NCBI GenBank assembly: GCA_045537455.1 | Contig: JAZSPM010000078.1 | Coordinates: forward strand, 1 to 64,000 | Source: Ornithomonoglobus_A sp045537455 | GTDB taxonomy: Bacteria > Bacillota > Clostridia > UBA1381 | Direction of reading: 5' to 3' | DNA length: 64,000 bases | Shown here: one piece after another, positions 8,797 to 16,681 of the stretch | Position numbering within the stretch: the stretch's first letter is position 1 | Layout of the letters: the number at the start of each line of letters is the position of its first letter | The notes under the pieces: generated by a model | The model's input: only the letters and a program-made list of their open reading frames with translations | What the model was told of the DNA's origin: nothing | Databases searched by the model: none | Program-made: the position numbers and the translations under genes

Positions 8797-9042
8797 TTAT
8801 TTCAAATTGTTAATCTGTTCAATACAGTTTTTACATATGTTCTTATCGTTATAGCTTATAATATCTTCTGAACTACCGCAGAAAACACAAGCCGGCTCGT
8901 ATTTCTTTAATATAATCTTATCGTCTTCTGTGTAAATTTCAAGTGCATCCTTAACATCAACATCAAATTTTCTTCTTAGCTCAATAGGAAGCACAATTCT
9001 TCCAAGCTCATCTACTTTTCGTACAATACCCAATGATTTCAT
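8797..9042 (-). CDS. AbrB/SpoVT-family regulator with a zinc-binding tail
   Basis: This is an 81-residue DNA-binding protein. Residues about 3-48 form a swapped-hairpin AbrB domain (GIVRKVDELGRIVLPIELRR). It is followed by C52-x2-C55 and C70-x2-C73, a likely zinc ribbon seen in a subset of clostridial AbrB-like proteins. Such proteins act in transition-state or sporulation control; the targets here are unknown. The gene is monocistronic, with its own terminator and a perfect-consensus promoter, and ACGGAGG precedes the ATG. Confidence 0.88.
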   Translation of the reverse strand: MKSLGIVRKVDELGRIVLPIELRRKFDVDVKDALEIYTEDDKIILKKYEPACVFCGSSEDIISYNDKNICKNCIEQINNLK

Positions 9043-9089
9043 GTCGAATACCTCCGTAATTAATATTATTTCATCTGATTATGTAATAT

Positions 9090-9118
9090 ATTATATCACA
9101 TTACACTCATATTGTCAA
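9090..9118 (-). promoter_or_regulatory. Consensus sigma-A promoter of the AbrB-type gene
   Basis: On the minus strand, TTGACA (9113-9118), a 17-base spacer, TG, and TATAAT (9090-9095) form a complete consensus. Confidence 0.85.
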
Positions 9119-9145
9119 CATAAAACATTTGTAATCAAAACATAC

Positions 9146-9176
9146 AAAAACAGCCTGCGGAATCCGCAGGCTGTTT
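9146..9176 (-). terminator. Terminator of the str operon after tuf
   Basis: A 13-base stem, AAACAGCCTGCGG at 9148-9160 pairing with 9164-9176, has a 3-base loop. On the minus strand it runs into TTTTTG. It lies about 37 bases after the tuf stop. Confidence 0.9.
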
Positions 9177-9212
9177 AACCATCGAATATAAATTAATTGA
9201 CCCTAAAATTAA

Positions 9213-10415
9213 TTATTCGTCGATTTCAGATACGACACCTGAACCAACTGTTCTACCACCCTCACGGATAGCGAAACGAAGACCCTTTTCAATAGCGATA
9301 GGTGTGATTAGCTCAACGCTCATCTTTACGTTATCGCCAGGCATACACATTTCTGTGCCTTCAGGTAGATTGATAACACCTGTAACGTCTGTTGTTCTGA
9401 AATAGAACTGAGGTCTGTAGTTGTTGAAGAATGGAGTATGACGTCCGCCTTCTTCCTTTGTCAATACGTAAACCTCACCCTTGAACTTTGTATGAGGATT
9501 AATTGTACCAGGAGCTGCAAGAACCTGACCTCTCTGGATCTCTGTTCTCTGAACACCTCTTAGAAGTGCACCGATGTTATCACCAGCTTCAGCATAGTCA
9601 AGAAGCTTTCTGAACATTTCGATACCTGTTACAACAACCTTTCTGCTTTCGTCTGTCAAACCAACGATTTCAACTTCGTCGTTAACCTTTAACTGACCTC
9701 TCTCAACTCTACCTGTAGCAACTGTACCACGGCCTGTGATTGAGAAGATGTCCTCGATAGGCATAAGGAATGGAAGATCTGCCTTTCTTTCCGGTGTAGG
9801 AATGTAAGCATCAACCTCGTTCATAAGGTTAAGGATACACTCATACTCAGGAGCGTTTACATCTGTTGATGATGACTCGATTACACCAAGAGCTGAACCC
9901 TTAACGATAGGAATATCATCACCAGGGAACTCATACTCTGAAAGAAGGTCTCTGATTTCCATCTCAACCAATTCCATAAGCTCTTCGTCGTCAACCTGGT
10001 CAGCCTTGTTCATGAATACAACGATGTAAGGAACGCCAACCTGTCTTGAAAGAAGAATGTGCTCTCTTGTCTGAGGCATAGGACCGTCTGCAGCTGATAC
10101 AACAAGAATAGCACCGTCCATCTGAGCAGCACCTGTGATCATGTTCTTAACGTAGTCAGCGTGTCCCGGACAGTCAACGTGAGCGTAGTGACGTGACTCT
10201 GTCTCGTACTCAACGTGAGCTGTTGAAATTGTGATACCTCTTTCTCTCTCTTCAGGAGCCTTATCTATGTTTGCATAGTCTGTTGCTTCTGCAAATCCCT
10301 TCATTGATAGTACCTTTGTGATAGCTGCTGTAAGAGTTGTCTTACCGTGGTCAACGTGGCCGATTGTACCAATGTTAACGTGCGGCTTATTTCTTTCGAA
10401 TTTAGCTTTTGCCAT
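9213..10415 (-). CDS. tuf: Translation elongation factor Tu
   Basis: This 400-residue GTPase delivers aminoacyl-tRNA to the ribosome. G1 is GHVDHGKT from 19, G3 is DCPGH at 81-85, G4 is NKAD at 136-139, and domains II and III follow with the usual ending. The start follows AAGGAGG. It is the last gene of the str operon but also has its own promoter in the fusA-tuf gap, after a hairpin that could end fusA transcripts, so tuf is probably expressed from two signals. Confidence 0.97.
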   Translation of the reverse strand: MAKAKFERNKPHVNIGTIGHVDHGKTTLTAAITKVLSMKGFAEATDYANIDKAPEERERGITISTAHVEYETESRHYAHVDCPGHADYVKNMITGAAQMDGAILVVSAADGPMPQTREHILLSRQVGVPYIVVFMNKADQVDDEELMELVEMEIRDLLSEYEFPGDDIPIVKGSALGVIESSSTDVNAPEYECILNLMNEVDAYIPTPERKADLPFLMPIEDIFSITGRGTVATGRVERGQLKVNDEVEIVGLTDESRKVVVTGIEMFRKLLDYAEAGDNIGALLRGVQRTEIQRGQVLAAPGTINPHTKFKGEVYVLTKEEGGRHTPFFNNYRPQFYFRTTDVTGVINLPEGTEMCMPGDNVKMSVELITPIAIEKGLRFAIREGGRTVGSGVVSEIDE

Positions 10416-10456
10416 TTTAAAATTCCTCCTTAAAATTTATAACTTTTAGTACTTAT

Positions 10457-10485
10457 ATTGTACAATTTTTTTTAGAAAAAATCAA
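10457..10485 (-). promoter_or_regulatory. Internal promoter of tuf
   Basis: On the minus strand, TTGATT (10480-10485) and TACAAT (10457-10462) have a 17-base spacer in the fusA-tuf gap. It allows separate, higher tuf expression. Confidence 0.7.
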
Positions 10486-10526
10486 GTCTTTTCCAAAAAT
10501 TTTTTTTAAAATATATAAAATTTTTC

Positions 10527-10556
10527 CGCAAAACAGGATTTTACTCCTGTTTTGCG
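10527..10556 (-). terminator. Hairpin terminator between fusA and tuf
   Basis: A 12-base stem (10527-10538 with 10545-10556) has a 6-base loop. On the minus strand it is followed by GAAAAATTTT, a modest U-tract. It may be a partial terminator that uncouples tuf from fusA. Confidence 0.7.
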
Positions 10557-10571
10557 TTAATTTTACAACAA

Positions 10572-12686
10572 TTAGTTGCTCTTTGTTCTGTCATTCATAA
10601 TCTTTTCCTGGATAGATCTTGGAACTTCGCTATAGTGTGAAGGCTCCATAGTATACTGACCTCTACCCTGTGTACCTGAACGAAGAATTGTAGCGTAACC
10701 GAACATCTCTGAAAGAGGTACATCGGCTGTTACCTGTGTGATACCGCCTGAACGTGATTCCTGGCTCTTAACCATACCACGTCTTGAGCTTAAGTCACCG
10801 ATAACGAAACCAAGGTAATCGTCCGGAACGATAACGTTAACAAGCATGATAGGCTCCTTGATAACAGGATCTGCCTTCTTCATACCTTCCTTGAATGCCA
10901 TTGATGCAGCAATCTTGAACGCCATTTCTGATGAGTCGACTTCGTGGTATGAACCATCGTAAAGTGTTGCCTTTACGTCAACTACGTTATAGCCTGCAAG
11001 AACACCGCTCTGCATAGCACCCTGGATACCTGCATCAACAGCCGGGATATATTCCTTAGGAATAGCACCTCCGACAATAGCGTTAACGAACTCATATCCT
11101 TTACCTTCCTCAAGCGGCTCAAGCTTAAGCAATACGTGACCGTACTGACCCTTACCACCTGACTGACGTGCATACTTATGCTCGATGTTAACTTCTTTTC
11201 TGAATGCCTCTCTGTATGAAACCTGAGGCTCACCAACGTTTGCTTCTACCTTAAACTCACGAAGCAGACGGTCAACGATAATCTCAAGGTGAAGCTCACC
11301 CATACCTGCGATAATTGTCTGACCTGTTTCTTCGTCTGTGTAGGTCTTGAATGTTGGGTCTTCTTCTGCAAGCTTTGCAAGAGCTATACCCATCTTTTCC
11401 TGACCAGCCTTAGTTTTAGGCTCGATAGCAACACGGATAACCGGTTCAGGGAAGTTCATTGATTCAAGAATAATAGGATTATTCTCGTCACAAAGTGTTT
11501 CACCTGTTGTTGTATTCTTCAAACCAACAGCAGCAGCAATATCACCACTGTAGCAACAGTCGATATCCTTACGGCTGTTAGCGTGCATCTGTAGAATTCT
11601 ACCCATACGCTCTTTGTGACCCTTACATGAGTTCAATACGTATGAACCTGATTCAACAACACCTGAGTAAACTCTGAAGTAGCAAATCTTACCAACAAAC
11701 GGGTCTGTTGCAATCTTGAATGCAAGAGCTGCAAACGGAGCATTATCTGTTGAAGGTCTTTCCTCCTCCTCGTTTGTATCAGGATTGATACCCTTAATGT
11801 CTGCTATATCTGTTGGAGCAGGCATATAGTCAATAACAGCGTCAAGAAGCATCTGAACGCCCTTATTTCTGTATGATGTTCCGCAAAGCATTGGAACAAT
11901 CTGGTTGCTGATTGTAGCTTTTCTAAGTGAAGCCTTTAATTCATCAACTGTGATTGATTCAGGATCCTCAAAGAACTTCTCAAGAAGTGCTTCATCTGTT
12001 TCACAGATAGCTTCAATCATCTGATCACGATATTCCTGAGCCTTATCAAGCATATCCTCCGGAATTTCTTCGATTCTTACATCGTTGCCAAGGTCATCAT
12101 AATATACCTCTGCCTTCATGTTCATAAGGTCTATGATACCCTTGAATGTTTCCTCAGCACCGATAGGAAGCTGAATAGGAACACCGTTAGCGTGAAGTCT
12201 CTCATGTACCATGCCTACAACCTTGTAGAAGTCAGCACCCATGATATCCATTTTGTTTACGTATATCATTCTTGGTACGCTATAGTCATCAGCCTGTCTC
12301 CAAACTGTTTCTGACTGAGGCTCAACACCACCCTTAGCACACATAACTGTTACCGAACCGTCAAGAACCTTCAATGAACGCTGAACCTCAACTGTAAAGT
12401 CAACGTGTCCCGGTGTATCGATAATGTTTACTCTGTGCTTGATACCGCTCTTATAGCCTTCCTTCTTTGTCCAGAAGCAAGTTGTAGCAGCTGATGTGAT
12501 TGTGATACCACGCTCCTGCTCCTGAGCCATCCAGTCCATTGTAGCGGCACCGTCATGAGTTTCACCTATTTTATGGTTAATACCTGTATAATACAGAATT
12601 CTTTCTGTAGTAGTTGTCTTACCGGCGTCAATGTGAGCCATGATACCGATATTTCTTGTATTTTCAAGTGAAATTTCTCTAGCCAA
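10572..12686 (-). CDS. fusA: Translation elongation factor G
   Basis: This is a 704-residue translocase GTPase. The P-loop AHIDAGKTT is at 17-25, G3 is DTPGHVDF, and G4 is NKMD, with domains II-V complete. AAAGGAGG precedes the ATG. It lies in the str operon between rpsG and tuf. A second EF-G-like gene lies at 37705-39771, but this copy has the canonical context and sequence and is surely the housekeeping factor. The 193-base spacer before it can form a large hairpin. Confidence 0.97.
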   Translation of the reverse strand: MAREISLENTRNIGIMAHIDAGKTTTTERILYYTGINHKIGETHDGAATMDWMAQEQERGITITSAATTCFWTKKEGYKSGIKHRVNIIDTPGHVDFTVEVQRSLKVLDGSVTVMCAKGGVEPQSETVWRQADDYSVPRMIYVNKMDIMGADFYKVVGMVHERLHANGVPIQLPIGAEETFKGIIDLMNMKAEVYYDDLGNDVRIEEIPEDMLDKAQEYRDQMIEAICETDEALLEKFFEDPESITVDELKASLRKATISNQIVPMLCGTSYRNKGVQMLLDAVIDYMPAPTDIADIKGINPDTNEEEERPSTDNAPFAALAFKIATDPFVGKICYFRVYSGVVESGSYVLNSCKGHKERMGRILQMHANSRKDIDCCYSGDIAAAVGLKNTTTGETLCDENNPIILESMNFPEPVIRVAIEPKTKAGQEKMGIALAKLAEEDPTFKTYTDEETGQTIIAGMGELHLEIIVDRLLREFKVEANVGEPQVSYREAFRKEVNIEHKYARQSGGKGQYGHVLLKLEPLEEGKGYEFVNAIVGGAIPKEYIPAVDAGIQGAMQSGVLAGYNVVDVKATLYDGSYHEVDSSEMAFKIAASMAFKEGMKKADPVIKEPIMLVNVIVPDDYLGFVIGDLSSRRGMVKSQESRSGGITQVTADVPLSEMFGYATILRSGTQGRGQYTMEPSHYSEVPRSIQEKIMNDRTKSN

Positions 12687-12772
12687 AATATTTTCCTCCT
12701 TTCAATAAAGGTAAAAATTTATCAAAATTTATAAGTTTTAATTTGCGTTAGCTTTATCAAAAACACAAACTA

Positions 12773-12878
12773 ATTTCGTCGTAGGTTTGGTGTATAAGCG
12801 TTTCAATTTTGACGCCGACGTACGTTTGGTACTTCAAGTCCAAATTGAAATGCTTAGATGCCTAAGATACGGCGAAAT
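12773..12878 (-). other. Large imperfect stem-loop in the rpsG-fusA spacer
   Basis: Outer arms 12773-12783 and 12868-12878 pair with one mismatch (ATTTCG.CGTA type). Inner arms 12796-12809 and 12842-12855 pair 13 of 14. The apical loop holds a further GTAC-caaac-GTAC hairpin. An alternative short hairpin, CTTAG-ATGC-CTAAG at 12853-12866, competes with the inner stem. The structure starts right after the rpsG stop. A role in retroregulation, RNA processing or str autoregulation is inference. Confidence 0.55.
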
Positions 12879-12879
12879 C

Positions 12880-13350
12880 CTACCAGCGGTAGTGTGCGAA
12901 TGCCTTATTAGCTTCTGCCATCTTATGAGTATCTTCACGCTTCTTAACTGAACCGCCTGTACCGTTGATAGCATCAATAAGCTCATTTGCAAGTCTTTCT
13001 TTCATTGTCTTTTCGTTACGCTCTCTTGAGTAACGAGTAAGCCATCTAAGACCTAAGGTCTGTCTTCTTTCAGGACGAACCTCCATAGGAACCTGATATG
13101 TGGCACCACCGACACGTCTTGCTTTTACTTCAAGAACAGGCATGATGTTATCCATTGCCTCCTGGAATGCCTCAAGAGCATCCTTGCCGGTCTTTTCTGT
13201 TACGATTTCAAATGCATCGTATACAATCTTCTGTGCAACACCCTTTTTACCGTCAAGCATGATGTTGTTGATAAGCTTTGTAACAACTATGCTGTTGTAA
13301 ATCGGATCAGGTAATACTTCTCTTTTTGCTATAAAACCTTTTCTTGGCAC
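12880..13350 (-). CDS. rpsG: 30S ribosomal protein S7
   Basis: This is a primary 16S rRNA-binding protein of the 30S head. I place the start at the GTG at 13350, giving 156 residues beginning PRKGFIAKREVLPDP. It has AAGGAGGG seven bases upstream and restores the family's normal length. An upstream in-frame codon would add 12 unlikely residues and swallow the ribosome site. It sits between rpsL and fusA, with 176 bases to rpsL and 193 to fusA. In Escherichia coli S7 represses its own operon; whether that applies here is unknown. Confidence 0.95.
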   Translation of the reverse strand: MPRKGFIAKREVLPDPIYNSIVVTKLINNIMLDGKKGVAQKIVYDAFEIVTEKTGKDALEAFQEAMDNIMPVLEVKARRVGGATYQVPMEVRPERRQTLGLRWLTRYSRERNEKTMKERLANELIDAINGTGGSVKKREDTHKMAEANKAFAHYRW

Positions 13351-13526
13351 TTTACTTCCCTCCTTCATTATTTGTGCAGCGTACATTGCCGCGTCATGAA
13401 TATCACAGGTACTCTGAATTTAGTTTTTCAAAATTCCGTCAGCGCGTATCAAATGTATAATCTATTAAAAATAACTCGATATGCACTTGTGATACTGCTG
13501 CTGATGTTAATCAATACAGCATTAAA

Positions 13527-13946
13527 TTACTTCTTTTCCTTTGGCTTCTTAGCACCGTACTTTGAACGTGACTGAAGACGACCGTTAACACCCTGAGCAT
13601 CAAGAGTACCTCTGATGATGTGGTATCTTGTACCAGGAAGGTCTCTAACTCTTCCGCCTCTGATAAGAACAACACTGTGTTCCTGAAGATTGTGTCCGAT
13701 ACCCGGAATGTAAGCTGTTACTTCGATACCGTTTGTAAGTCTTACTCTGGCAATCTTTCTTAAAGCTGAGTTAGGCTTCTTAGGTGTAGCAGTTCTTACT
13801 GCAGTACAAACGCCTCTCTTCTGCGGTGAGCTCTTGTCAGTGGTCTTCTTCTTCAATGAGTTCAAGCTCTTCTGAAGAGCAGGAGCCGTTGACTTCTTAG
13901 TAGATGTTTTTCTACCAGTTCTAACCAGTTGGTTAAATGTAGGCAT
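13527..13946 (-). CDS. rpsL: 30S ribosomal protein S12
   Basis: This is a 139-residue decoding-centre protein. The conserved PKKPNSALRK is at 55-64 (the streptomycin-site Lys region), and GGRVRDLPG follows, where D102 corresponds to the Asp that RimO methylthiolates. RimO is encoded at the left edge of this window. The N-terminal third is a little longer than in E. coli, as is common in Bacillota. GGAAG precedes the ATG, 22 bases after the L7Ae-like stop. Confidence 0.96.
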   Translation of the reverse strand: MPTFNQLVRTGRKTSTKKSTAPALQKSLNSLKKKTTDKSSPQKRGVCTAVRTATPKKPNSALRKIARVRLTNGIEVTAYIPGIGHNLQEHSVVLIRGGRVRDLPGTRYHIIRGTLDAQGVNGRLQSRSKYGAKKPKEKK

Positions 13947-13968
13947 ACCGTGTTACTTCCTTTCTTTA

Positions 13969-14211
13969 TTATTTTAATACAACTGCACAGCTTGAGCCAA
14001 CGTCTATTCCGCACAGCTCTCCAAGCTCTTTCATAGTAGGGATATAAAAAACCTGCACGCCTTTTTCAGACGCCGATTGTTCAACAGGAACGCTTATTTT
14101 TGATTCGCAGTCCTCTGCAAGAAAAACTTTTGCAGCCTTGTCCTCTTTTACAGCTCTTACGACCTGCTTGAATCCAACTGCAAGCTTCGCCTTATCTGCT
14201 TCGCTTATCAT
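13969..14211 (-). CDS. L7Ae-family ribosomal protein (YbxF-like)
   Basis: This is an 80-residue kink-turn-binding protein of the L7Ae/L30e/S12e/Gadd45 fold, with VKEDKAAKVFLAEDC and the conserved ending LCGIDVGSSCAVV. I choose the ATG at 14211 (MISEADKAK) because CGGAGGGAG precedes it. A longer GTG-initiated frame would put that site inside the protein. In most Bacillota this gene lies between rpoC and rpsL; here it is the first gene of the operon and rpoC is absent upstream. Confidence 0.88.
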   Translation of the reverse strand: MISEADKAKLAVGFKQVVRAVKEDKAAKVFLAEDCESKISVPVEQSASEKGVQVFYIPTMKELGELCGIDVGSSCAVVLK

Positions 14212-14263
14212 TGCTAAGTTCTCCCTCCGTCTAATTATACCCACTATTTAAGCAGTCTATAAG

Positions 14264-14292
14264 ATTATATAAAAAAACCCTCGACTTGTCAA
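14264..14292 (-). promoter_or_regulatory. Consensus promoter of the str operon, overlapping a terminator
   Basis: On the minus strand, TTGACA (14287-14292), a 17-base spacer and TATAAT (14264-14269) form a perfect sigma-A promoter. The -35 box and most of the spacer lie within the hairpin at 14273-14300, so the same DNA ends the upstream capA transcript and starts the str transcript. Confidence 0.85.
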
Positions 14293-14300
14293 GGGTTTTT
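14273..14300. terminator. Terminator of the CapA-like gene, sharing DNA with the str promoter
   Basis: AAAAACCCT (14273-14281) pairs with AGGGTTTTT (14292-14300), with an inner GAC-TT-GTC helix after one mismatch. On the minus strand the stem ends in seven T's. It lies about 100 bases after the capA stop. Confidence 0.85.
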
Positions 14301-14401
14301 AATAATTTTTTTCACTTTTTTACAACTTATGAGCAAATTTCTTAAATTATGTTGAAAAATAACACATCAAATCATATTTCTTTAGGGCAAAATCTACTGT
14401 A

Positions 14402-15451
14402 TTAATAGTAATTAACTTTTATTCCGCCCAATGCCGCATTGTATTCTTCCATTTTATTTATAATTCTCTCACGTCTTGCACCGGTTGCAGGCGTTGGCTG
14501 ATAATTATTCATACCCGTCTCATAAACTGATGAGATTGTACACGGCACAAGTGTAATTTCGCTGTTCTTTACGCCGTTTTCTACGGTAAATGTATGACGG
14601 TATATAATCGTATCCATATCGGAAGGGCTGTCATTTCCACCGAAACAGAAATTACCCAAACTATAAGCAATAGTTCCGCCGTTGTATGATTCTATTCCCT
14701 GTAAAACATGAGGGTGCGCTCCAAGAACAAGGTCAACTCCCAAATCAATCGCCCTATGACCGTATTCTATTTGTTCGTCATTCGGCTCTGTTGCTTTTTC
14801 CATGCCCCAATGTATATACGCTATAATTATGTCGGGATTATAGCTTTTCACCTGAGCGACTGCCGATTCAAGTCTCGTTCTGTCAACATCGTTCAACTGA
14901 TTTATACCAAACAAGCCTATTTTTAAACCGTTTACTTCATATATATTTATATTCACACTGTCAAAAACAGTTATTCCTGCATTATTCAAAATATTATGTG
15001 TATCCTTATAGCTTATTTCTCCGTAATCACGTGAATGATTATTTGAAAGACTTGCCGCTTCTATATTTCCGTCAGTCAGTATTTCTGCATATGACGGCAA
15101 GCCTCTGAAGGCAAACAGCTTGTCCTCTCTTGTTCCGTTTTCAGAAAGCGTACCTTCAAAATTTACGATTGTCAAATCGTCGTCGGCAAAAATATGCTTG
15201 ACATTCTGCATAAAATACGCATTCCCGTTTTCTTCTGCCGTTTCTACAAAGCTTTTCGTCTGCCATGTATTTATATCCGTACCGAAGGTACAGTCGCCTG
15301 CCGCACTGATTGTAACAGTCCTCACTGGAACAGGCGTAGCTGTTGCTGTAAGCAAAACTTCTTCCTCTCTGTTCTTTTGAGAAAAAGAGCTTATGCACGC
15401 TGCCACAAGTACTGCCACACCTAATATTGTTATAAACCTTCTTGTGCTCAT
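14402..15451 (-). CDS. CapA-family (poly-gamma-glutamate synthesis-type) metallophosphatase, probable lipoprotein
   Basis: This is a 349-residue protein from the ATG at 15451, which has AAGGAAAGG upstream; a longer frame reads through that site. The N-terminus is a basic, hydrophobic signal with a possible lipobox (LVAAC, Cys at about 19). It is followed by a TATPVPVR linker and the PGA_cap domain with SAAGDCTFG, LSNNHSRDYG and GAHPHVLQG, the usual metal and phosphatase-like motifs. Relatives are tied to polyglutamate capsules, but most stand-alone clostridial copies have no known substrate. It is monocistronic, with its own promoter and terminator. Confidence 0.85.
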   Translation of the reverse strand: MSTRRFITILGVAVLVAACISSFSQKNREEEVLLTATATPVPVRTVTISAAGDCTFGTDINTWQTKSFVETAEENGNAYFMQNVKHIFADDDLTIVNFEGTLSENGTREDKLFAFRGLPSYAEILTDGNIEAASLSNNHSRDYGEISYKDTHNILNNAGITVFDSVNINIYEVNGLKIGLFGINQLNDVDRTRLESAVAQVKSYNPDIIIAYIHWGMEKATEPNDEQIEYGHRAIDLGVDLVLGAHPHVLQGIESYNGGTIAYSLGNFCFGGNDSPSDMDTIIYRHTFTVENGVKNSEITLVPCTISSVYETGMNNYQPTPATGARRERIINKMEEYNAALGGIKVNYY

Positions 15452-15491
15452 AGTACATCCTTTCCTTATTATTATAGTAAACATTTACTCC

Positions 15492-15520
15492 ATTATATCA
15501 AAAAAGAAAATGAATATCAA
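15492..15520 (-). promoter_or_regulatory. Sigma-A promoter of the CapA-like gene
   Basis: On the minus strand, TTGATA (15515-15520) and TATAAT (15492-15497) have a 17-base spacer and extended TG. It is divergent from the LacI-gene promoter, with about 20 bases between the -35 boxes. Confidence 0.75.
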
Positions 15521-15540
15521 TAGAAATTATAAATTTTATA

Positions 15541-15569
15541 TTGACAAATCAAAATTAGTATGATATAAT
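15541..15569 (+). promoter_or_regulatory. Promoter of the LacI-type operon
   Basis: TTGACA (15541-15546), a 17-base spacer, TG, and TATAAT (15564-15569) make a consensus promoter. The operator palindrome starts on the last base of the -10 box. Confidence 0.85.
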
Positions 15570-15582
15570 GCAATCGGTTGCA
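15569..15582 (+). promoter_or_regulatory. LacI-type operator 1
   Basis: TGCAATCGGTTGCA is a near-perfect palindrome with a central CG, the classic LacI/GalR operator shape. It covers the expected transcription start of the regulator gene, so binding should repress the whole unit. Confidence 0.8.
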
Positions 15583-15596
15583 CAGGAGGTAAATAT

Positions 15597-16610
15597 ATGG
15601 AAAACAAAGTTACTATATATACCATCGCCCAAGAGCTTGGAATGAGTCCGTCAATGGTAAGTCGTGCATTAAGCCCAAACGGAAAGGTAGACGAAGAAAA
15701 ACGTAAGCTGATTATTAAAACAGCCGAAAAATACAATTTCACACCTAACCGCTTTGCTTCAAGACTTTCAGGCAGACACATAAGGATAGGTATTCTTTTA
15801 TACAACCGTTTTAAACCCATAGCAGATAAAATGCTTGACGGTATAGAAACAGCTTACAATGAGTACAGGGATTATAAAATTGAATACAAAATAAAAATAA
15901 TTAAAAGCATTGATAAAAAACCGTGGGAATGTGAAAACGAGCTTTTTGCGTTTTCTGATTTTGACGGTGTCATTATTTCAGGATTCGGTTCAGACAAATG
16001 TACCGATATGCTCAAACGCTTTGTTCAAATCAATCCCAACCTTGTTCAGCTGCAAAGCATAAACGAGCAAGCTGATTGCTTATTTGTATCAAGACATAAT
16101 GAGGAAACGGCATCAAATCTTGCGGCAGAATTTTTATACAACTGCCTCAAAAGAGGAAATAAAAATGTTTTGTTGTTCACAGGATGGAAAATCAATCCTT
16201 TGCACAGACGTGCTGAGGAAGCATTCAAAAACGCCTGCGAAGAATACGGCTTAAATTTTATTGACTGTATTGATATGCAGGACAGCGACAAAGTGCTTGA
16301 AGACCTTCTACCCTCCGTTTTTGAAAAGTATAAAAACATCGACGGAATTTATATAACAAGCGGTAACAGTATTCCGCTTTGCAAATATATAAAAGAAAAC
16401 AAGCTTGATGTATCTCTTGTTACGTTTGACACCTATGATGAGCTTAAAGAATATATATTAAACGGTACAATATCAATGACAATATCGCAAAACGTCAAGC
16501 TACAGACACAAAATGCATTTAAAATGCTTGCAGATTATCTTATAATGGGTAAAATTCCCGAAAAAACAATATTTACCGCAATAAGACCGATAATGAAAAG
16601 CATTTTGTAA
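15597..16610 (+). CDS. LacI/GalR-family transcriptional regulator
   Basis: This is a 337-residue repressor. The N-terminal helix-turn-helix and hinge occupy about 1-60 (YTIAQELGMSPSMVSRALS, then FTPNRFASRLS). They are followed by a periplasmic-binding-protein-like effector domain to the end. AGGAGG precedes the ATG. Operator 1 lies between promoter and start, and an identical inverted core lies just after the gene, so autoregulation is likely. It is the first gene of a unit with a DMT transporter, a DUF4886 esterase and a dead hydrolase. The inducer is unknown, probably a sugar handled by these genes. Confidence 0.92.
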   Translation: MENKVTIYTIAQELGMSPSMVSRALSPNGKVDEEKRKLIIKTAEKYNFTPNRFASRLSGRHIRIGILLYNRFKPIADKMLDGIETAYNEYRDYKIEYKIKIIKSIDKKPWECENELFAFSDFDGVIISGFGSDKCTDMLKRFVQINPNLVQLQSINEQADCLFVSRHNEETASNLAAEFLYNCLKRGNKNVLLFTGWKINPLHRRAEEAFKNACEEYGLNFIDCIDMQDSDKVLEDLLPSVFEKYKNIDGIYITSGNSIPLCKYIKENKLDVSLVTFDTYDELKEYILNGTISMTISQNVKLQTQNAFKMLADYLIMGKIPEKTIFTAIRPIMKSIL

Positions 16611-16634
16611 AAATACCTGAAAACGGTATTTTTT
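16609..16634 (+). terminator. Hairpin terminator after the LacI-type gene
   Basis: AAAATACC pairs with GGTATTTT around TGAAAAC, followed by a T run to 16634. It overlaps the regulator stop codon and precedes operator 2, so it may limit read-through into the transporter. Confidence 0.65.
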
Positions 16635-16643
16635 CGACCACAT

Positions 16644-16657
16644 TGCAACCGATTGCA
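16644..16657 (+). promoter_or_regulatory. LacI-type operator 2
   Basis: TGCAACCGATTGCA is the exact reverse complement of operator 1. It lies between the terminator and the transporter ribosome site, with no clear promoter beside it. It could be a road-block or a looping partner of operator 1, about 1.07 kb upstream. Confidence 0.75.
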
Positions 16658-16681
16658 CTAACAGTAAAAAAGGAGAAAAAA

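Noticed and set aside
12773..12878. Considered the rpsG-fusA hairpin as an insertion sequence end or MITE
   Set aside because: There are no target duplications, it fits exactly between the genes, and nothing similar was seen elsewhere in the window.
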